Assembly (NCBI RefSeq): GCF_965228935.1
Contig: NZ_OZ245846.1
Location: 4,960,001 to 5,024,000 of the forward strand
Length of the DNA: 64,000 nt
Direction of reading: 5' to 3'
Origin: Ulvibacterium sp965228935
GTDB taxonomy: Bacteria > Bacteroidota > Bacteroidia > Flavobacteriales > Flavobacteriaceae
This document shows, in pieces, positions 36,182-45,470 of the stretch (position 1 is its first letter; each line of letters starts with the position of its first letter). Made by a program: the position numbers and the translations under genes. A model generated the notes under the pieces. It ran no database searches, had not been told where the DNA came from, and worked only from the letters and a program-made list of their open reading frames with translations.

Positions 36182-36649
36182 TTACGGGGTCATCCGGCCG
36201 GCCCTCCATTCCGCTTTGTCCAAAAGACCAAAAGACCAATGTTGGATGGGGCTCCAATCGCTCAAATCCCCATTGATGTCCCAAACCCTTACTTTCCAGT
36301 AATATGATTGTAGTGATTGCAATTCCCTTCCTCTAAAAACAATCTGATCGCTCCGATTCGATTTAACCCGACCGGAATCCCAGATATCGGACATGTCGCA
36401 GGAGAGTGCTATTGAATCACTGGCCATCAGTATTTGATAGGCGATTTGGCCCTGGCCTTCTTCCTTGGACTTTAGCTCCCAACTTAAACGCGGCTGTGAA
36501 ACGTCAATTCCCGTTGGGTTTATCAAATATTCGCATTTCAAATTCTCGATGGTAAGGGAAGTAGAGATGTCGGAAGTACAGGCTTTCATGGCAATACCGG
36601 TAATCAAGAAACCTAGGGCCATGGAGCCGATTAAGTGTTTTATTTCCAT
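36182..36649 (-). pseudogene. Truncated GH78 alpha-L-rhamnosidase, N-terminal fragment
   Basis: 155 residues with a signal peptide (MEIKHLIGSMALGFLITGIA) and then the N-terminal fibronectin-like domain of bacterial alpha-L-rhamnosidases: LKCEYLINPTGIDVSQPRLSW, split around residues 38-58, then SYYWKVRVWDINGDLSDWS. Full enzymes have about 900 residues with a catalytic (alpha/alpha)6 barrel. Here the frame ends at RAGRMTP, right after the first domain, and the sequence beyond continues directly into the neighbouring NTF2-like gene. A deletion seems to have removed the catalytic part. The gene is probably non-functional. Confidence 0.8.
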
Positions 36650-37001
36650 AGGATTTTTTCAGTTTTCCCGGGTCGGTGTTCGGCCTATCCGTTAACTATT
36701 GAATCCAAACAAATCTATGTTTTTAATCTATAAAAAAACAATGTATTATAGTTTTTTTTCTACATTCTACTGTTTTGTGATATTTTTTTCTACAACACGT
36801 CACCAAATCAGTTACTTGTAGTCAGTTTTTAAGAAGGGTAACCGAGTCCCTATCATCCAGAAGCGGACAACACTTTAATTGATTTTGGGAACGAACGTTT
36901 GAGTAAACCGCCAACAAGTCCAAGCGAAGTAGATAATCCTGCTCATAAAAATCTCAAAACGTATGGAATGCAAATGAAAAGAATGCCTGTAAACTTCCCT
37001 A
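36650..37001. other. Intergenic, AT-rich stretch beside gene remnants
   Basis: 352 nt. The left part is strongly AT-rich with T runs. The right part holds the coding-like remnant at 36842-37012. No promoter or RNA gene was recognised. Confidence 0.35.
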
Positions 37002-37012
37002 TTACGGTATAA
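36842..37012 (+). pseudogene. Possible coding remnant without start codon
   Basis: A 56-codon open stretch after a stop, with a protein-like composition (PEADNTLIDFGNERLSK, TSPSEVDNPAHKNLKTYG) but no start at its head. I cannot name a family. It lies beside the truncated GH78 gene and overlaps by 11 nt the end of the convergent beta-propeller gene. It may be the tail of a second gene lost in the same deletion, or chance. Confidence 0.3.
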
Positions 37013-37913
37013 GCCGTATTTTACGTATGTTACCGGTGGACAGTTCCAATAGGTATAGACCTTTTGAAGTTGGGTCGTGCCATTCAAAAACCAATTTATC
37101 CCCATCAGGATGCCATTTTGCATGGAGTTCTTGGCCCGGTAAATTGGTAATTCTTTCCATTCCGCTTCCGTCGGTATTCATTATGTAGAGGTTATAATTC
37201 CCGGAATCCCTCAATTCTGGATCATCCTTGTTGGAGTTGAAGACAATCTTGTCCATATTGGGTGAAATTTCAGGAAACCAATTGATACCTTCCAGAAAAG
37301 TTAATTGTCGAATATCCGACCCATCAGAATTCATGCTAAAAACATTATGGGTATCCCTTTGTTTAAAATCCGAAGTAAAGAGTATTTTATCGCCCTTAAG
37401 CTTTCGGGGATACCAGTTTTCACCCTCGGGATTGTAAAGTTCCCGTATCCGTGAACCGTCCCTATCCATAATGAACATTTTCGCTTTGCCCTGCTCAAGA
37501 ATGGAATTAAAAATGATTTCACCGCCCGTGGGCGACCAGATAGGTTCTACATTATATCCAGGTAATTGTGTTAGTTGGTACAGGTTTTCGCCATTGGCAC
37601 CCATGATAAAGATTTGAGCTCCATCTTCAATATCGGCATGAAAAAGGATACTTTGACCATCGGGTGACCAAACCGGTCCCTTTTTGATTCGGGCTTCCGG
37701 AAAGGTCGTGAGCTGTCTCACATTTTTGCCGTCAATATCTGCGGAATAGATCTCCCAAACATCCTTTGATGCATCTCTAGCGTAAATAAATACGATTTTC
37801 GTTCCATCCGGTGAAATATCGGGTCTTCCGATATGGCCTTCCAACTCTTGTCCTTCCGATTTACAGTTTAAAAGAAGTAAAATAGGTAAGGCAAGGAACG
37901 ACAGCTTTTTCAT
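37002..37913 (-). CDS. TolB-like beta-propeller lipoprotein (PD40 repeats)
   Basis: Lipobox LLNC (Cys17). About six PD40/WD40-like repeats with the core SPDG(T/Q)xIxF...IYxMxxDGxxxxQLT: for example ISPDGTKIVFIYA, WSPDGQSILFHA, FSMNSDGSDIRQLT. TolB-type propellers are periplasmic protein-interaction modules. It is not near tol-pal genes. A paralogue of the same fold is encoded at 40466-41494. Confidence 0.85.
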   Translation of the reverse strand: MKKLSFLALPILLLLNCKSEGQELEGHIGRPDISPDGTKIVFIYARDASKDVWEIYSADIDGKNVRQLTTFPEARIKKGPVWSPDGQSILFHADIEDGAQIFIMGANGENLYQLTQLPGYNVEPIWSPTGGEIIFNSILEQGKAKMFIMDRDGSRIRELYNPEGENWYPRKLKGDKILFTSDFKQRDTHNVFSMNSDGSDIRQLTFLEGINWFPEISPNMDKIVFNSNKDDPELRDSGNYNLYIMNTDGSGMERITNLPGQELHAKWHPDGDKLVFEWHDPTSKGLYLLELSTGNIRKIRLIP

Positions 37914-37973
37914 GGTTTCATATATATTCTATTCGTAATCATAATATTCAATATTTGGTTGTCCCATAAAACC

Positions 37974-38678
37974 TTATTCTTCTCCTACCACATAGCCCGC
38001 ATTGGGATGCCACTTATCATATTCCATATATTTGGCCGTTTCCAGTGCCGCACCCCTGGAAATAAGTCTTTCCACAATATGTAAGGCACCATCAATGCCC
38101 GCAGAGACACCAGCCGTTGTCACAATCTTTCCACTATCTACAAAACGGACATTTTGTAAAACCTCCGTATCTGTAAAGGTCTCCTTTAAACGTTCGATGC
38201 TTCCGTACCACGTAGTGGCCTTTCGATTCTTGAGCAGACCGGCATCCCCTAGTAAAAATGCCCCTGTACAAACGGATAAGAAGATTTCGGTCCTTTCTGA
38301 ACTATTTCTGATCCAATCAATTACTTCTGGGTTTTTTCTGGATTTACTCGTGGCCCCACCCGGTAGTACAATGATATCCGGGGTAGGACAGTTTTCTATG
38401 GTATAATTGGGCATGATTTTCAAAAAGCCCTGACTCGTAATAAGCCCCGAACCATGGGCAACAGTGTATACATTAAATGGTGAGGTCCATTGGCCTTCCT
38501 TGGTTTTAACGGAAGAGGCCGCAAACACTTCTGCCGGACCACTAAAATCCAGCACCTCGACCCCTTCATAGAGAAATATGGCTACATTTCGTTTTTTGGG
38601 GATTTCATTCTTCTGGGCATTTCCATCAGCAGAGAAGAAAACAAAGCATAGTAGAACCAACTGCTGGATTTGTTTCAT
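37974..38678 (-). CDS. Exported DJ-1/PfpI-family protein
   Basis: 234 residues with a signal peptide (about 1-21, DGNAQ). DJ-1/PfpI domain: FLYEGVEVLDFSGPAEVFAA with Glu50, and the nucleophile elbow LSVCTGAFLL with Cys137, followed by TTAGVSAGIDGAL. The closest known groups are isonitrile hydratase and the N-terminal domains of GlxA-type AraC regulators. The HTH is absent and the signal peptide suggests a periplasmic enzyme. The substrate is unknown. Confidence 0.87.
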   Translation of the reverse strand: MKQIQQLVLLCFVFFSADGNAQKNEIPKKRNVAIFLYEGVEVLDFSGPAEVFAASSVKTKEGQWTSPFNVYTVAHGSGLITSQGFLKIMPNYTIENCPTPDIIVLPGGATSKSRKNPEVIDWIRNSSERTEIFLSVCTGAFLLGDAGLLKNRKATTWYGSIERLKETFTDTEVLQNVRFVDSGKIVTTAGVSAGIDGALHIVERLISRGAALETAKYMEYDKWHPNAGYVVGEE

Positions 38679-38939
38679 GATCGATTTTTATCAAAATATA
38701 GGGTCAAAACTGTTTTTAATCATGAAACGACCGTAAGGTTTTGTACTTATGGAACTAGATGTACAAAAAACGTTCAAAGAACTCAAAACCGTACTACATG
38801 CTGAAAATCAAATAAATACCTAGGTGGACAAATACGATCCCCAATTTGGTAAAACCTTGATGATTTAAGAAAATGTTATTAAAAAAAACTTAGTTGGTTT
38901 AAAAGCTTTATTTATTTTAGGACATACCTAGCCGGGATC

Positions 38940-40313
38940 ATGAAGCTTACATTGTTCAAAATACTTTGCCTAGTACTATTGTTTGGCTTTTCCCCATCAT
39001 TTTTATTGGCTCAGCAGGAAAGCGGATCCATTCAGGATAAAAGATACGTTTGCCCGCCTTGTGGCTGTTCCAATGACCATTTGGTATTTGGTGCCCCAGG
39101 GGCCTGTACGGTTTGCGGAATGCCTTTGATAGAGGAACCGCTGGGGATAAAAGGGCGTATTTCCAATACGATCGAAGTTACCTATACCAACTCCACCTTC
39201 AATCGAATCTATCCTAAGCTCATTTATCCCGCTTTTTTTATGGGTCTTGCCCTTGGACTGTTATCCCTCCTATCCCTTGGTTTAGGGAGAAAAAAATTCC
39301 TAAATCCTTTTTTGGCCGCGATTGTCCTAGTCTTGGCCTTGTATGGATTGAAAAATCAGCTTTTCGGCGTCCCCTACGGTATGACCGATTCCTTTCAATC
39401 CCTTTTTACACCTATTTCATTTATCGTAATTTTAGGTCCCCTTCTCTATTTCTACAACAAAAGTGTCCTAAGTACCCACTTTAGATTTAAAAGGCCTTAC
39501 TTCCTGCACTTTGTCCCAGGGTTGATCATATTTCTATGGTATTTTAGTACCAGCCTGACCGAAGAATCCACAAAGCGGGAGTTAATGCATTCCCCTTTCG
39601 AGGTCGTAATAAGTCATTATGAACAAAGTATCGCGGTCCTTTTTGGATTGATTTATTTTGCAATTTCCTTTGGGGTATTTAAGAAGTGGAAGTCCAAGCA
39701 TGCCCTTAGAAACCATACATTGTCCGCTTGGTTGTTGCGATTCAACTATACCTTTCTCGGTATCCTAATCATTTGGGGCCTGTTGATCTTTGTCAACTAC
39801 TGGATCTATAGTTTCGGAATCGCCACCTTGCTTTATCAAGTTTTGTGGATATCCTTTGGTCTATTCATTTATTGGATCTGTTTTGAAGTAATGAACAACC
39901 CCAAATTCTTTTTGTTGAACAAAACCAACAACGGTGTAAATGGATTGGTATCCATCACCAAAGCCGAGTTGAATAGCATAACAGATCGATTGGAGTCCTT
40001 AATGCGCGTCGAAAAAATCTATTTGAACGAAAAACTCAGTCTTAACGAGGTAGCACAAAATCTGGAGGTAAACCCGAAGTACCTCAGCATGATTCTCAAT
40101 AATTCAATCGGGAAGAGCTTCTACGAATATGTAAATACATTTAGGATAGAGGAGGTTAAAAATCTGATGGTGGATCCGGTCAATAGCAATATCACCATTG
40201 AGGCCATTGCAAATAAGGCGGGATTCAATTCGAAATCAAGTTTCAATACGATGTTCAAAAAGGTTACCGGGATGACCCCAAAAGAGTTTATGAGATCCTA
40301 TACCTCAACTTGA
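38940..40313 (+). CDS. Membrane-bound AraC-family regulator with N-terminal metal-ribbon domain
   Basis: 457 residues in three parts. First, a signal peptide and a Cys-rich exported ribbon (Cys38, Cys41, Cys43, Cys56, Cys59: YVCPPCGCS and GACTVCGMPL), similar to the heavy-metal-binding YxCPMH...CPxCGM domain of copper systems. Second, about seven membrane helices (about 90-325). Third, an AraC/XylS DNA-binding domain (about 355-455) with LNEVAQNLEVNPKYLSMILN and the second helix-turn-helix ITIEAIANKAGFNSKSSFNTMFKK (split at residues 420-443), ending TGMTPKEF. This would be a one-protein transmembrane metal or ligand sensor. Its targets are unknown; flanking genes give no clear hint. Confidence 0.88.
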   Translation: MKLTLFKILCLVLLFGFSPSFLLAQQESGSIQDKRYVCPPCGCSNDHLVFGAPGACTVCGMPLIEEPLGIKGRISNTIEVTYTNSTFNRIYPKLIYPAFFMGLALGLLSLLSLGLGRKKFLNPFLAAIVLVLALYGLKNQLFGVPYGMTDSFQSLFTPISFIVILGPLLYFYNKSVLSTHFRFKRPYFLHFVPGLIIFLWYFSTSLTEESTKRELMHSPFEVVISHYEQSIAVLFGLIYFAISFGVFKKWKSKHALRNHTLSAWLLRFNYTFLGILIIWGLLIFVNYWIYSFGIATLLYQVLWISFGLFIYWICFEVMNNPKFFLLNKTNNGVNGLVSITKAELNSITDRLESLMRVEKIYLNEKLSLNEVAQNLEVNPKYLSMILNNSIGKSFYEYVNTFRIEEVKNLMVDPVNSNITIEAIANKAGFNSKSSFNTMFKKVTGMTPKEFMRSYTST

Positions 40314-40465
40314 TGAGAACCCAGAATCTCTTCCCAGGCTTGACCAAGTCCTTCAAAATGTACATATACATCAATAAAAACATTCTTTTTGATCAAAAAA
40401 CCGTCCAACCAGGATAAATGTATCACATTGGGTCATGTCTGGATTTTTGAAAAGAAACTCATCCT

Positions 40466-41494
40466 ATGTCGAAGTCAATTTTTCCCGAAAAACCCAGTTT
40501 TGCAGGAGCCATTCCCAGCCTTGTAGTTTTCCTTGTTTTATGCTGCAGCTTGTATTCCCAAGCCAACGAAAAAAATACACAACATATCCGTCCAGCTTGG
40601 TCCCCATCCGGAAAATTCTTTGCTTACCTGTCCAATGAAAAGGGTTCATATCAATTATATATATCGGAATTTAAAACCTTGACTTCAATATGTATTACGG
40701 ACCTAACATCGGACATAACTCAATTTAAATGGTCCCCCAAGGAAGACCAACTTCTTTTTTTATCCGGAAAGGGGTTGTTCACCATTAATAGGGACGGTTC
40801 TAACTCAAAATTAGTACATGCAAAACAAGACGTAACTCCCTTCTTTTTTGATTGGAAACCAGACGGTAAGGGCATTTCTTATAGCTGTCCATCACCGGAA
40901 AATTTTGTCAAAATTTGCACAAAGGATCTGAGTAGTGGAAATGTGATCCAACTTACCACGGGAAGATACGACGACAGAAATTTTCACTGGTCCACGGACG
41001 GTCGAGAGCTGGCCTTTGGTTCGAATAAAAATGGGAAGTTTGAAATTTACACTATGGATACAAAATCAGGTGAAACCAAAAAGCACTCCCTACTTCCCAA
41101 CAATTCCATTGACCCGGTATTTTCAAGGGATGGTAAACTTCTCACCTTTATCCATGACGGCGATGGAAACAATACAAACTTTGATGTATACTTGGTGGAT
41201 AAAAGTGTAGGCCAAAAGGTTATATGCAGTTGTAAAGGCTATAATCTACCACTTTGGCATCCCGATGGAAAACAATTATTGATCAATTCCAATGGAAACG
41301 GTTTTTGGGAGATTTATACTTATAAATTAGAAAGTTCAATCCTTACGAAATTAAGTGATGGATTGGCATTTTCGGTTTCGCCTGATGGGTTGTATATATT
41401 GGTGCAATCCAATAAAGATAAGGGGTCGTCCATTTGTCTATTGGATTTTCAAGGAAATAAAAAATCACTTTCAGAGCTTATTATATCTAACTAG
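40466..41494 (+). CDS. Exported TolB-like beta-propeller protein
   Basis: 342 residues with an N-terminal hydrophobic signal (about 14-33, ending YSQA). PD40 repeats: WSPSGKFFAYLS, WSPKEDQLLFLS, LFTINRDGSNSKL, WSTDGRELAFGS, FSRDGKLLTFI, WHPDGKQLLI. Same fold as the lipoprotein at 37002-37913 but diverged. A scaffolding or interaction role in the periplasm is likely. It follows the AraC-type regulator by 152 nt. Confidence 0.83.
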   Translation: MSKSIFPEKPSFAGAIPSLVVFLVLCCSLYSQANEKNTQHIRPAWSPSGKFFAYLSNEKGSYQLYISEFKTLTSICITDLTSDITQFKWSPKEDQLLFLSGKGLFTINRDGSNSKLVHAKQDVTPFFFDWKPDGKGISYSCPSPENFVKICTKDLSSGNVIQLTTGRYDDRNFHWSTDGRELAFGSNKNGKFEIYTMDTKSGETKKHSLLPNNSIDPVFSRDGKLLTFIHDGDGNNTNFDVYLVDKSVGQKVICSCKGYNLPLWHPDGKQLLINSNGNGFWEIYTYKLESSILTKLSDGLAFSVSPDGLYILVQSNKDKGSSICLLDFQGNKKSLSELIISN

Positions 41495-41861
41495 GGCCCA
41501 AAGCACAAAGGATATATTTATAGAAACTACCTATCGAAGTTTGAACCGTGTTAAAGAAAATTACACGCTAAAGCCAAAAGAAAAAGCCGATAGTGGGGTA
41601 TCGGCTTTTACTACTAACTCAAATATTAAGAACGTTCCCCAAATGGGTATGACAAAATTATAAGGTTCCTAAAAAAGGTAGATTAAACCTAGGTTAAGGA
41701 ATTGGTTTTTTCAATGTAAAAGAACAATTTACTTACAGCTTGCAAACCCTGGTCGGATTCGATGTATTCCATCGTGATTTTTCCAATTGGATTTATCAGT
41801 TCCCAGACATTGATTTACTTTTGTGAAGAAAGCATCCTTTATTCGGAGTTATAGGACTACA
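41495..41861. other. Intergenic stretch with terminator
   Basis: 367 nt between the propeller and the DUF808 gene. It holds the terminator at 41582-41609 and otherwise no recognised element. Short frames in it lack coding character. Confidence 0.45.
41582..41609. terminator. Terminator hairpin, perfect 11-bp stem
   Basis: AAAAGCCGATA (41582-41592) pairs perfectly with TATCGGCTTTT (41599-41609) around a 6-nt loop. It has an A run before and a T run after, so it could work in both directions. Confidence 0.85.
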
Positions 41862-42731
41862 ATGGCATCAGGATTTTTTGCAATACTGGACGACATCGCA
41901 ACCCTTATGGACGATGTTGCCTCAATGAGCAAGATTGCGACCAAAAAGACAGCGGGCATATTAGGGGATGATCTGGCCGTAAACGCGGAAAAAGCTTCCG
42001 GATTCGTTTCTTCACGGGAAATTCCGGTCCTATGGGCCATCACCAAGGGATCTTTTTTAAACAAACTCATTATTCTTCCGGCGGCATTTTTGCTCAGCGC
42101 TTTTCTACCCTGGGCCATTACCCTTATTTTGGTTTTAGGAGCCATCTATCTGGCCTATGAAGGTGGGGAAAAGATTTACGAGTATTTTTTCCCCCATCAA
42201 AAATCCCATGAAAAAGTCTACGTACAGGAAAGAACGGAAAGTGAAATCCTGGCACTGGAAAAAAAGCGGGTCAAGGAGGCCATAGTAACCGATTTTATCT
42301 TGTCCGTGGAAATTGTAATCATTGCCCTAGGTACGGTTTTGGAAGAGCCTTTGGCTACCCAGATCATAGTGGTTTCCGTGGTTGCAATCATCGCAACGGT
42401 AGGGGTATATGGCATTGTGGCCCTTATTGTCCGTATGGATGAATTTGGAATCCGGTTGATCAACCTCAATGGGCGGAGCAATAGTATTTCGGATGTAATT
42501 GGGAAAATACTGGTACAAGCATTGCCCATGGTCATAAAGGGGCTATCCGTTATTGGCACTATTGCCCTGATTTTGGTCGCCGGGGGAATCTTTGTCCATA
42601 ACATAGCTTTTTTACATCATTTTCTGCCCAGTCTTCCATCGCTGCTTCGAGAATTTATCGTAGGTCTGGTAGTAGGATTCATTGCATTACTGGTCGTAAA
42701 GGGCTTTCAAAGGATTTTTAAGCAATCCTAA
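41862..42731 (+). CDS. DUF808 inner membrane protein (YedI-like)
   Basis: 289 residues from ATG 41862 (MASGFFAILDDIATLMDDVA), the conserved start of the DUF808 family; the frame is open to 41823. Six or so membrane helices, with the family motifs TKKTAGILGDDLAVNAEK and LAYEGGEKIYE. E. coli YedI is an uncharacterised inner membrane protein of this family. Function unknown. Confidence 0.9.
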   Translation: MASGFFAILDDIATLMDDVASMSKIATKKTAGILGDDLAVNAEKASGFVSSREIPVLWAITKGSFLNKLIILPAAFLLSAFLPWAITLILVLGAIYLAYEGGEKIYEYFFPHQKSHEKVYVQERTESEILALEKKRVKEAIVTDFILSVEIVIIALGTVLEEPLATQIIVVSVVAIIATVGVYGIVALIVRMDEFGIRLINLNGRSNSISDVIGKILVQALPMVIKGLSVIGTIALILVAGGIFVHNIAFLHHFLPSLPSLLREFIVGLVVGFIALLVVKGFQRIFKQS

Positions 42732-42794
42732 TGCGAGCCCAAGGGCAAGTCCGATAATTTCATTAATTTGACATTGTAATAAAAACAACACATC

Positions 42795-44213
42795 ATGCCC
42801 AAGGATTCTGGAAAAATGTCGCGTAGAAAATTTATTACTAACGGTACTACGGCTGCCTTGGGATTCACGACAATGCCTTCTTTTTCAAATTCAAAAAACA
42901 ATCCTTTGAATACAAAACCAGTAAAAATCAAAATTGAGGAAGTAGACTCCAACTTTGAGCGGGAACCGCTGATTAAACCCTATCGATTTAAAGGAAGTGG
43001 GGTTTCCGAAATTTGGCAAACGGTCTGCTATTTTAAAAGCGATGCCGGACGCACTGCAATCGGTTTAGGTACACAAGGTGTGCTCTGGTCGGATTCCAAA
43101 GTATTTTTCGGTCACTCTGAAAACGGAGGAAACGCCATCATGTATGCCATGAGCGAAAGGGCCATCCAAATGTTGAAAGGTGTTTCCTTTACCAGTCCCG
43201 TGGAAGTCCTGGATCAGTTGCTCCCCGAAATTTTGGCCTATGGCAAGAAGATTTCAGGAAATCCGAATATGCGAAAAACATTTGCGCTCAATTCCCTGGT
43301 ATGTGTGGATAACGCCCTGTGGAAGCTCTATTTTGACCACAACGGATTTACAGATTTTGATGCCATGATTCCTAAGGAATACAGATCGGGGTTGTCCCAT
43401 AGACACACCAAGGTCGCCAGTATCCCCTCCTTTAGCGTTGGTACCCCTGTTTCCGAAATTAAGGCAGCAGCAGATAAGGGTTACTTTATTATGAAATTGA
43501 AAACCGGATCATCCGGAACTCAAGAGGAAATGATCAAAAAGGATATGGATTTCCTTACGGACCTGCATAAGGCAATCGGGAACTACGAAACCCCGTATAC
43601 CAAAAATGGCAAAATTCCCTATTACTTTGATGCCAATGGAAGATACGGGCACAAGGATACCCTGAAGCGTTTTCTGGATCGAGCGGACAAAATAAAGGCT
43701 CTGGATCAAATCGCCGTTTTGGAGGAACCCTTTGACGAGTTCAATGATGCTTTTGTAGGTGATCTTGGTGTTCGCATTGCAGCTGATGAAAGTGCCCATA
43801 CCGCACAGGATGCCGCCAAACGTATAGAACAAGGATATCAATCCATCGCCGTCAAGGCCATAGCGAAAACCTTGAGTATGACCATGAAAATTACCCAATT
43901 GGCATTTGAACAAAATATTCCGTGTTTCTGTGCCGATCTTACCGTAAATCCCATACTGGTGGATTGGAACAAATCCATCGCTGCGAGACTCCCTCCCTTT
44001 CCTGAAATGGATCTGGGGCTACAGGAAACCAATGGTCATCAGTATTATAAGAACTGGGATACCATGATGGGGTACCATCCAATGGCACAGGCCAGTTGGA
44101 CGCAGACCCGGAACGGTATCTATCCCATTGAAAAGGAATTCTATAATGAAAGTGCAGGGATTTTTAAACCCTCCAATCATTATGTGGAAATGTTCCAAAG
44201 AATTCGGAGGTAA
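42795..44213 (+). CDS. Enolase-superfamily enzyme with Tat signal
   Basis: 472 residues. A twin-arginine signal (SRRKFITNG, residues 9-17) suggests export in folded form. Mandelate racemase/muconate lactonising fold: the KxK motif KLK (234-236), metal ligands Asp279 (YYFDANGRY), Glu310 (LEEPF) and Asp331 (AADES), and a second Lys around 354-358. The best broad match is the mandelate racemase or dipeptide epimerase branch. The substrate is probably a carboxylic acid such as a sugar acid, but it cannot be named. Confidence 0.83.
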   Translation: MPKDSGKMSRRKFITNGTTAALGFTTMPSFSNSKNNPLNTKPVKIKIEEVDSNFEREPLIKPYRFKGSGVSEIWQTVCYFKSDAGRTAIGLGTQGVLWSDSKVFFGHSENGGNAIMYAMSERAIQMLKGVSFTSPVEVLDQLLPEILAYGKKISGNPNMRKTFALNSLVCVDNALWKLYFDHNGFTDFDAMIPKEYRSGLSHRHTKVASIPSFSVGTPVSEIKAAADKGYFIMKLKTGSSGTQEEMIKKDMDFLTDLHKAIGNYETPYTKNGKIPYYFDANGRYGHKDTLKRFLDRADKIKALDQIAVLEEPFDEFNDAFVGDLGVRIAADESAHTAQDAAKRIEQGYQSIAVKAIAKTLSMTMKITQLAFEQNIPCFCADLTVNPILVDWNKSIAARLPPFPEMDLGLQETNGHQYYKNWDTMMGYHPMAQASWTQTRNGIYPIEKEFYNESAGIFKPSNHYVEMFQRIRR

Positions 44214-44216
44214 TAC

Positions 44217-44258
44217 ATGCAAAAAAGCCAAAAACCTAAAGCTTTTGACCTTTTTTAG
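44217..44258 (+). terminator. Imperfect terminator hairpin
   Basis: AAAAAAGCCAAAA pairs with TTTTGACCTTTTTT with one mismatch and a bulge, directly after the stop of the enolase-like gene. A-rich and T-rich flanks could serve both convergent genes. Confidence 0.55.
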
Positions 44259-44275
44259 ATGGATGGGTTTATGAT

Positions 44276-45421
44276 TTATCGATGGTAGTGAAAGGCTATC
44301 TGACCCAATTGTCCCACAATTTTAATGGAGTCCTTCATGGATAGTTTGGAACCATCCGCATGTATCCATCGTTTTAAGGGTTGTTCGCAAATTAATCGCT
44401 TTGCTTCGTCCTTACCATAGAATTTGCGCATTCGCATAAAAATTTCCACATCGAACAACCACTTGGTAATAAACTTTTTTTGGAATACGGTAGCGGCAAT
44501 TTCCCTATCCATAATCTTCGCACCACATTGGGTGTCCTTAAAAGGCATGCCCAAGATGGTTTGGATGATAAGATTGATGGTTTTGCTGATTATTTTTCGG
44601 GCGGATTCCTTGGTAATATCCGCTCCCATTCGACTGATTCGCGAACCGCTGACTATTTTGAAATCCGAGTTTTCAATGGTCTTTACCAAATCATCGAAAT
44701 CCCGAAAGTCCGTAGATAGGTCGGCATCCAAAAAACCGACATAATCAAACTGCTGGTCGGTGATCAAATGTAGCATGCCCTGCCTAACCGCTTCGGCCTT
44801 GCCTCCATTTTTCTCACAGTTATACACACTGATGTTGGTGGGGTTGGCCTCCTTTAATTTCTCCAGAACGGCCAAGGTATTGTCGGTACTGCCATCATTT
44901 ACAAAACAGAGATGGTAACCCAGATTTTTATGGGCAAACGCCTTGAATTCGGAACTTAAAAGTCGTTCTTCCTCATTGTAACAGGGAATGACCACACCAA
45001 CACAGTTCTTTTGCAACATACGGGTATCACCATACTCGTTTATCGCGGTCCCCGTTGATTTGGGTACACCGATGATGCGTTTTATACGGGCCGCCATTTC
45101 ATCCAGGCTTACCGGTTTCTTCATATAATCGTCAATTCCTAAGGTAAAGCCGTCCATGATTACGCTTTCGTTCGTATTTCCGGACATGACCAAGATGGGC
45201 GTTTTTGAGTCCCTGATAAAACGGATATGCTTCACCACCTGTAGGCCGGACATATCGGGCATGTTGATATCTACCAATACCAAGTCCGGTTGAAACGATT
45301 CGTAAAGGTCTATTCCGGTTTGGCCACAATTTGCGATTTCTACTTCATACCCCAGTTCCGTCAATCGTTTTTCCACGGAAAGTAGGATCAATTGCTGGTC
45401 GTCTATTGCTAAGATTTTCAT
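44276..45421 (-). CDS. Receiver domain fused to family 2 glycosyltransferase
   Basis: 381 residues. The N-terminal receiver (about 1-120) has IDD (6-8), phospho-acceptor Asp51 (VDINMP), and Lys102 in KKP. A linker to about 138 leads to a GT-A domain (about 140-345) of the dolichyl-phosphate-mannose/undecaprenyl-phosphate type: PCYNEEERL, VNDGSTDNT, LDADLSTD with the DxD at 232-234, and DTQCGAKIM. No membrane helix follows. Phosphorylation may switch sugar transfer directly. It is transcribed from the operator-linked promoter at 45471-45540, divergent from the GT-C-like gene. Confidence 0.9.
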   Translation of the reverse strand: MKILAIDDQQLILLSVEKRLTELGYEVEIANCGQTGIDLYESFQPDLVLVDINMPDMSGLQVVKHIRFIRDSKTPILVMSGNTNESVIMDGFTLGIDDYMKKPVSLDEMAARIKRIIGVPKSTGTAINEYGDTRMLQKNCVGVVIPCYNEEERLLSSEFKAFAHKNLGYHLCFVNDGSTDNTLAVLEKLKEANPTNISVYNCEKNGGKAEAVRQGMLHLITDQQFDYVGFLDADLSTDFRDFDDLVKTIENSDFKIVSGSRISRMGADITKESARKIISKTINLIIQTILGMPFKDTQCGAKIMDREIAATVFQKKFITKWLFDVEIFMRMRKFYGKDEAKRLICEQPLKRWIHADGSKLSMKDSIKIVGQLGQIAFHYHR

Positions 45422-45470
45422 AGGTTAAGATTTAAATAAAATTCGGTTATGCTTTTTATTATTTATAGAC

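Noticed and set aside
38749..38868. Short frame of 24 codons, a stop, then 14 more codons in frame upstream of the AraC-type gene
   Set aside because: It could be a small decayed gene, but it is too short to support; no family recognised.
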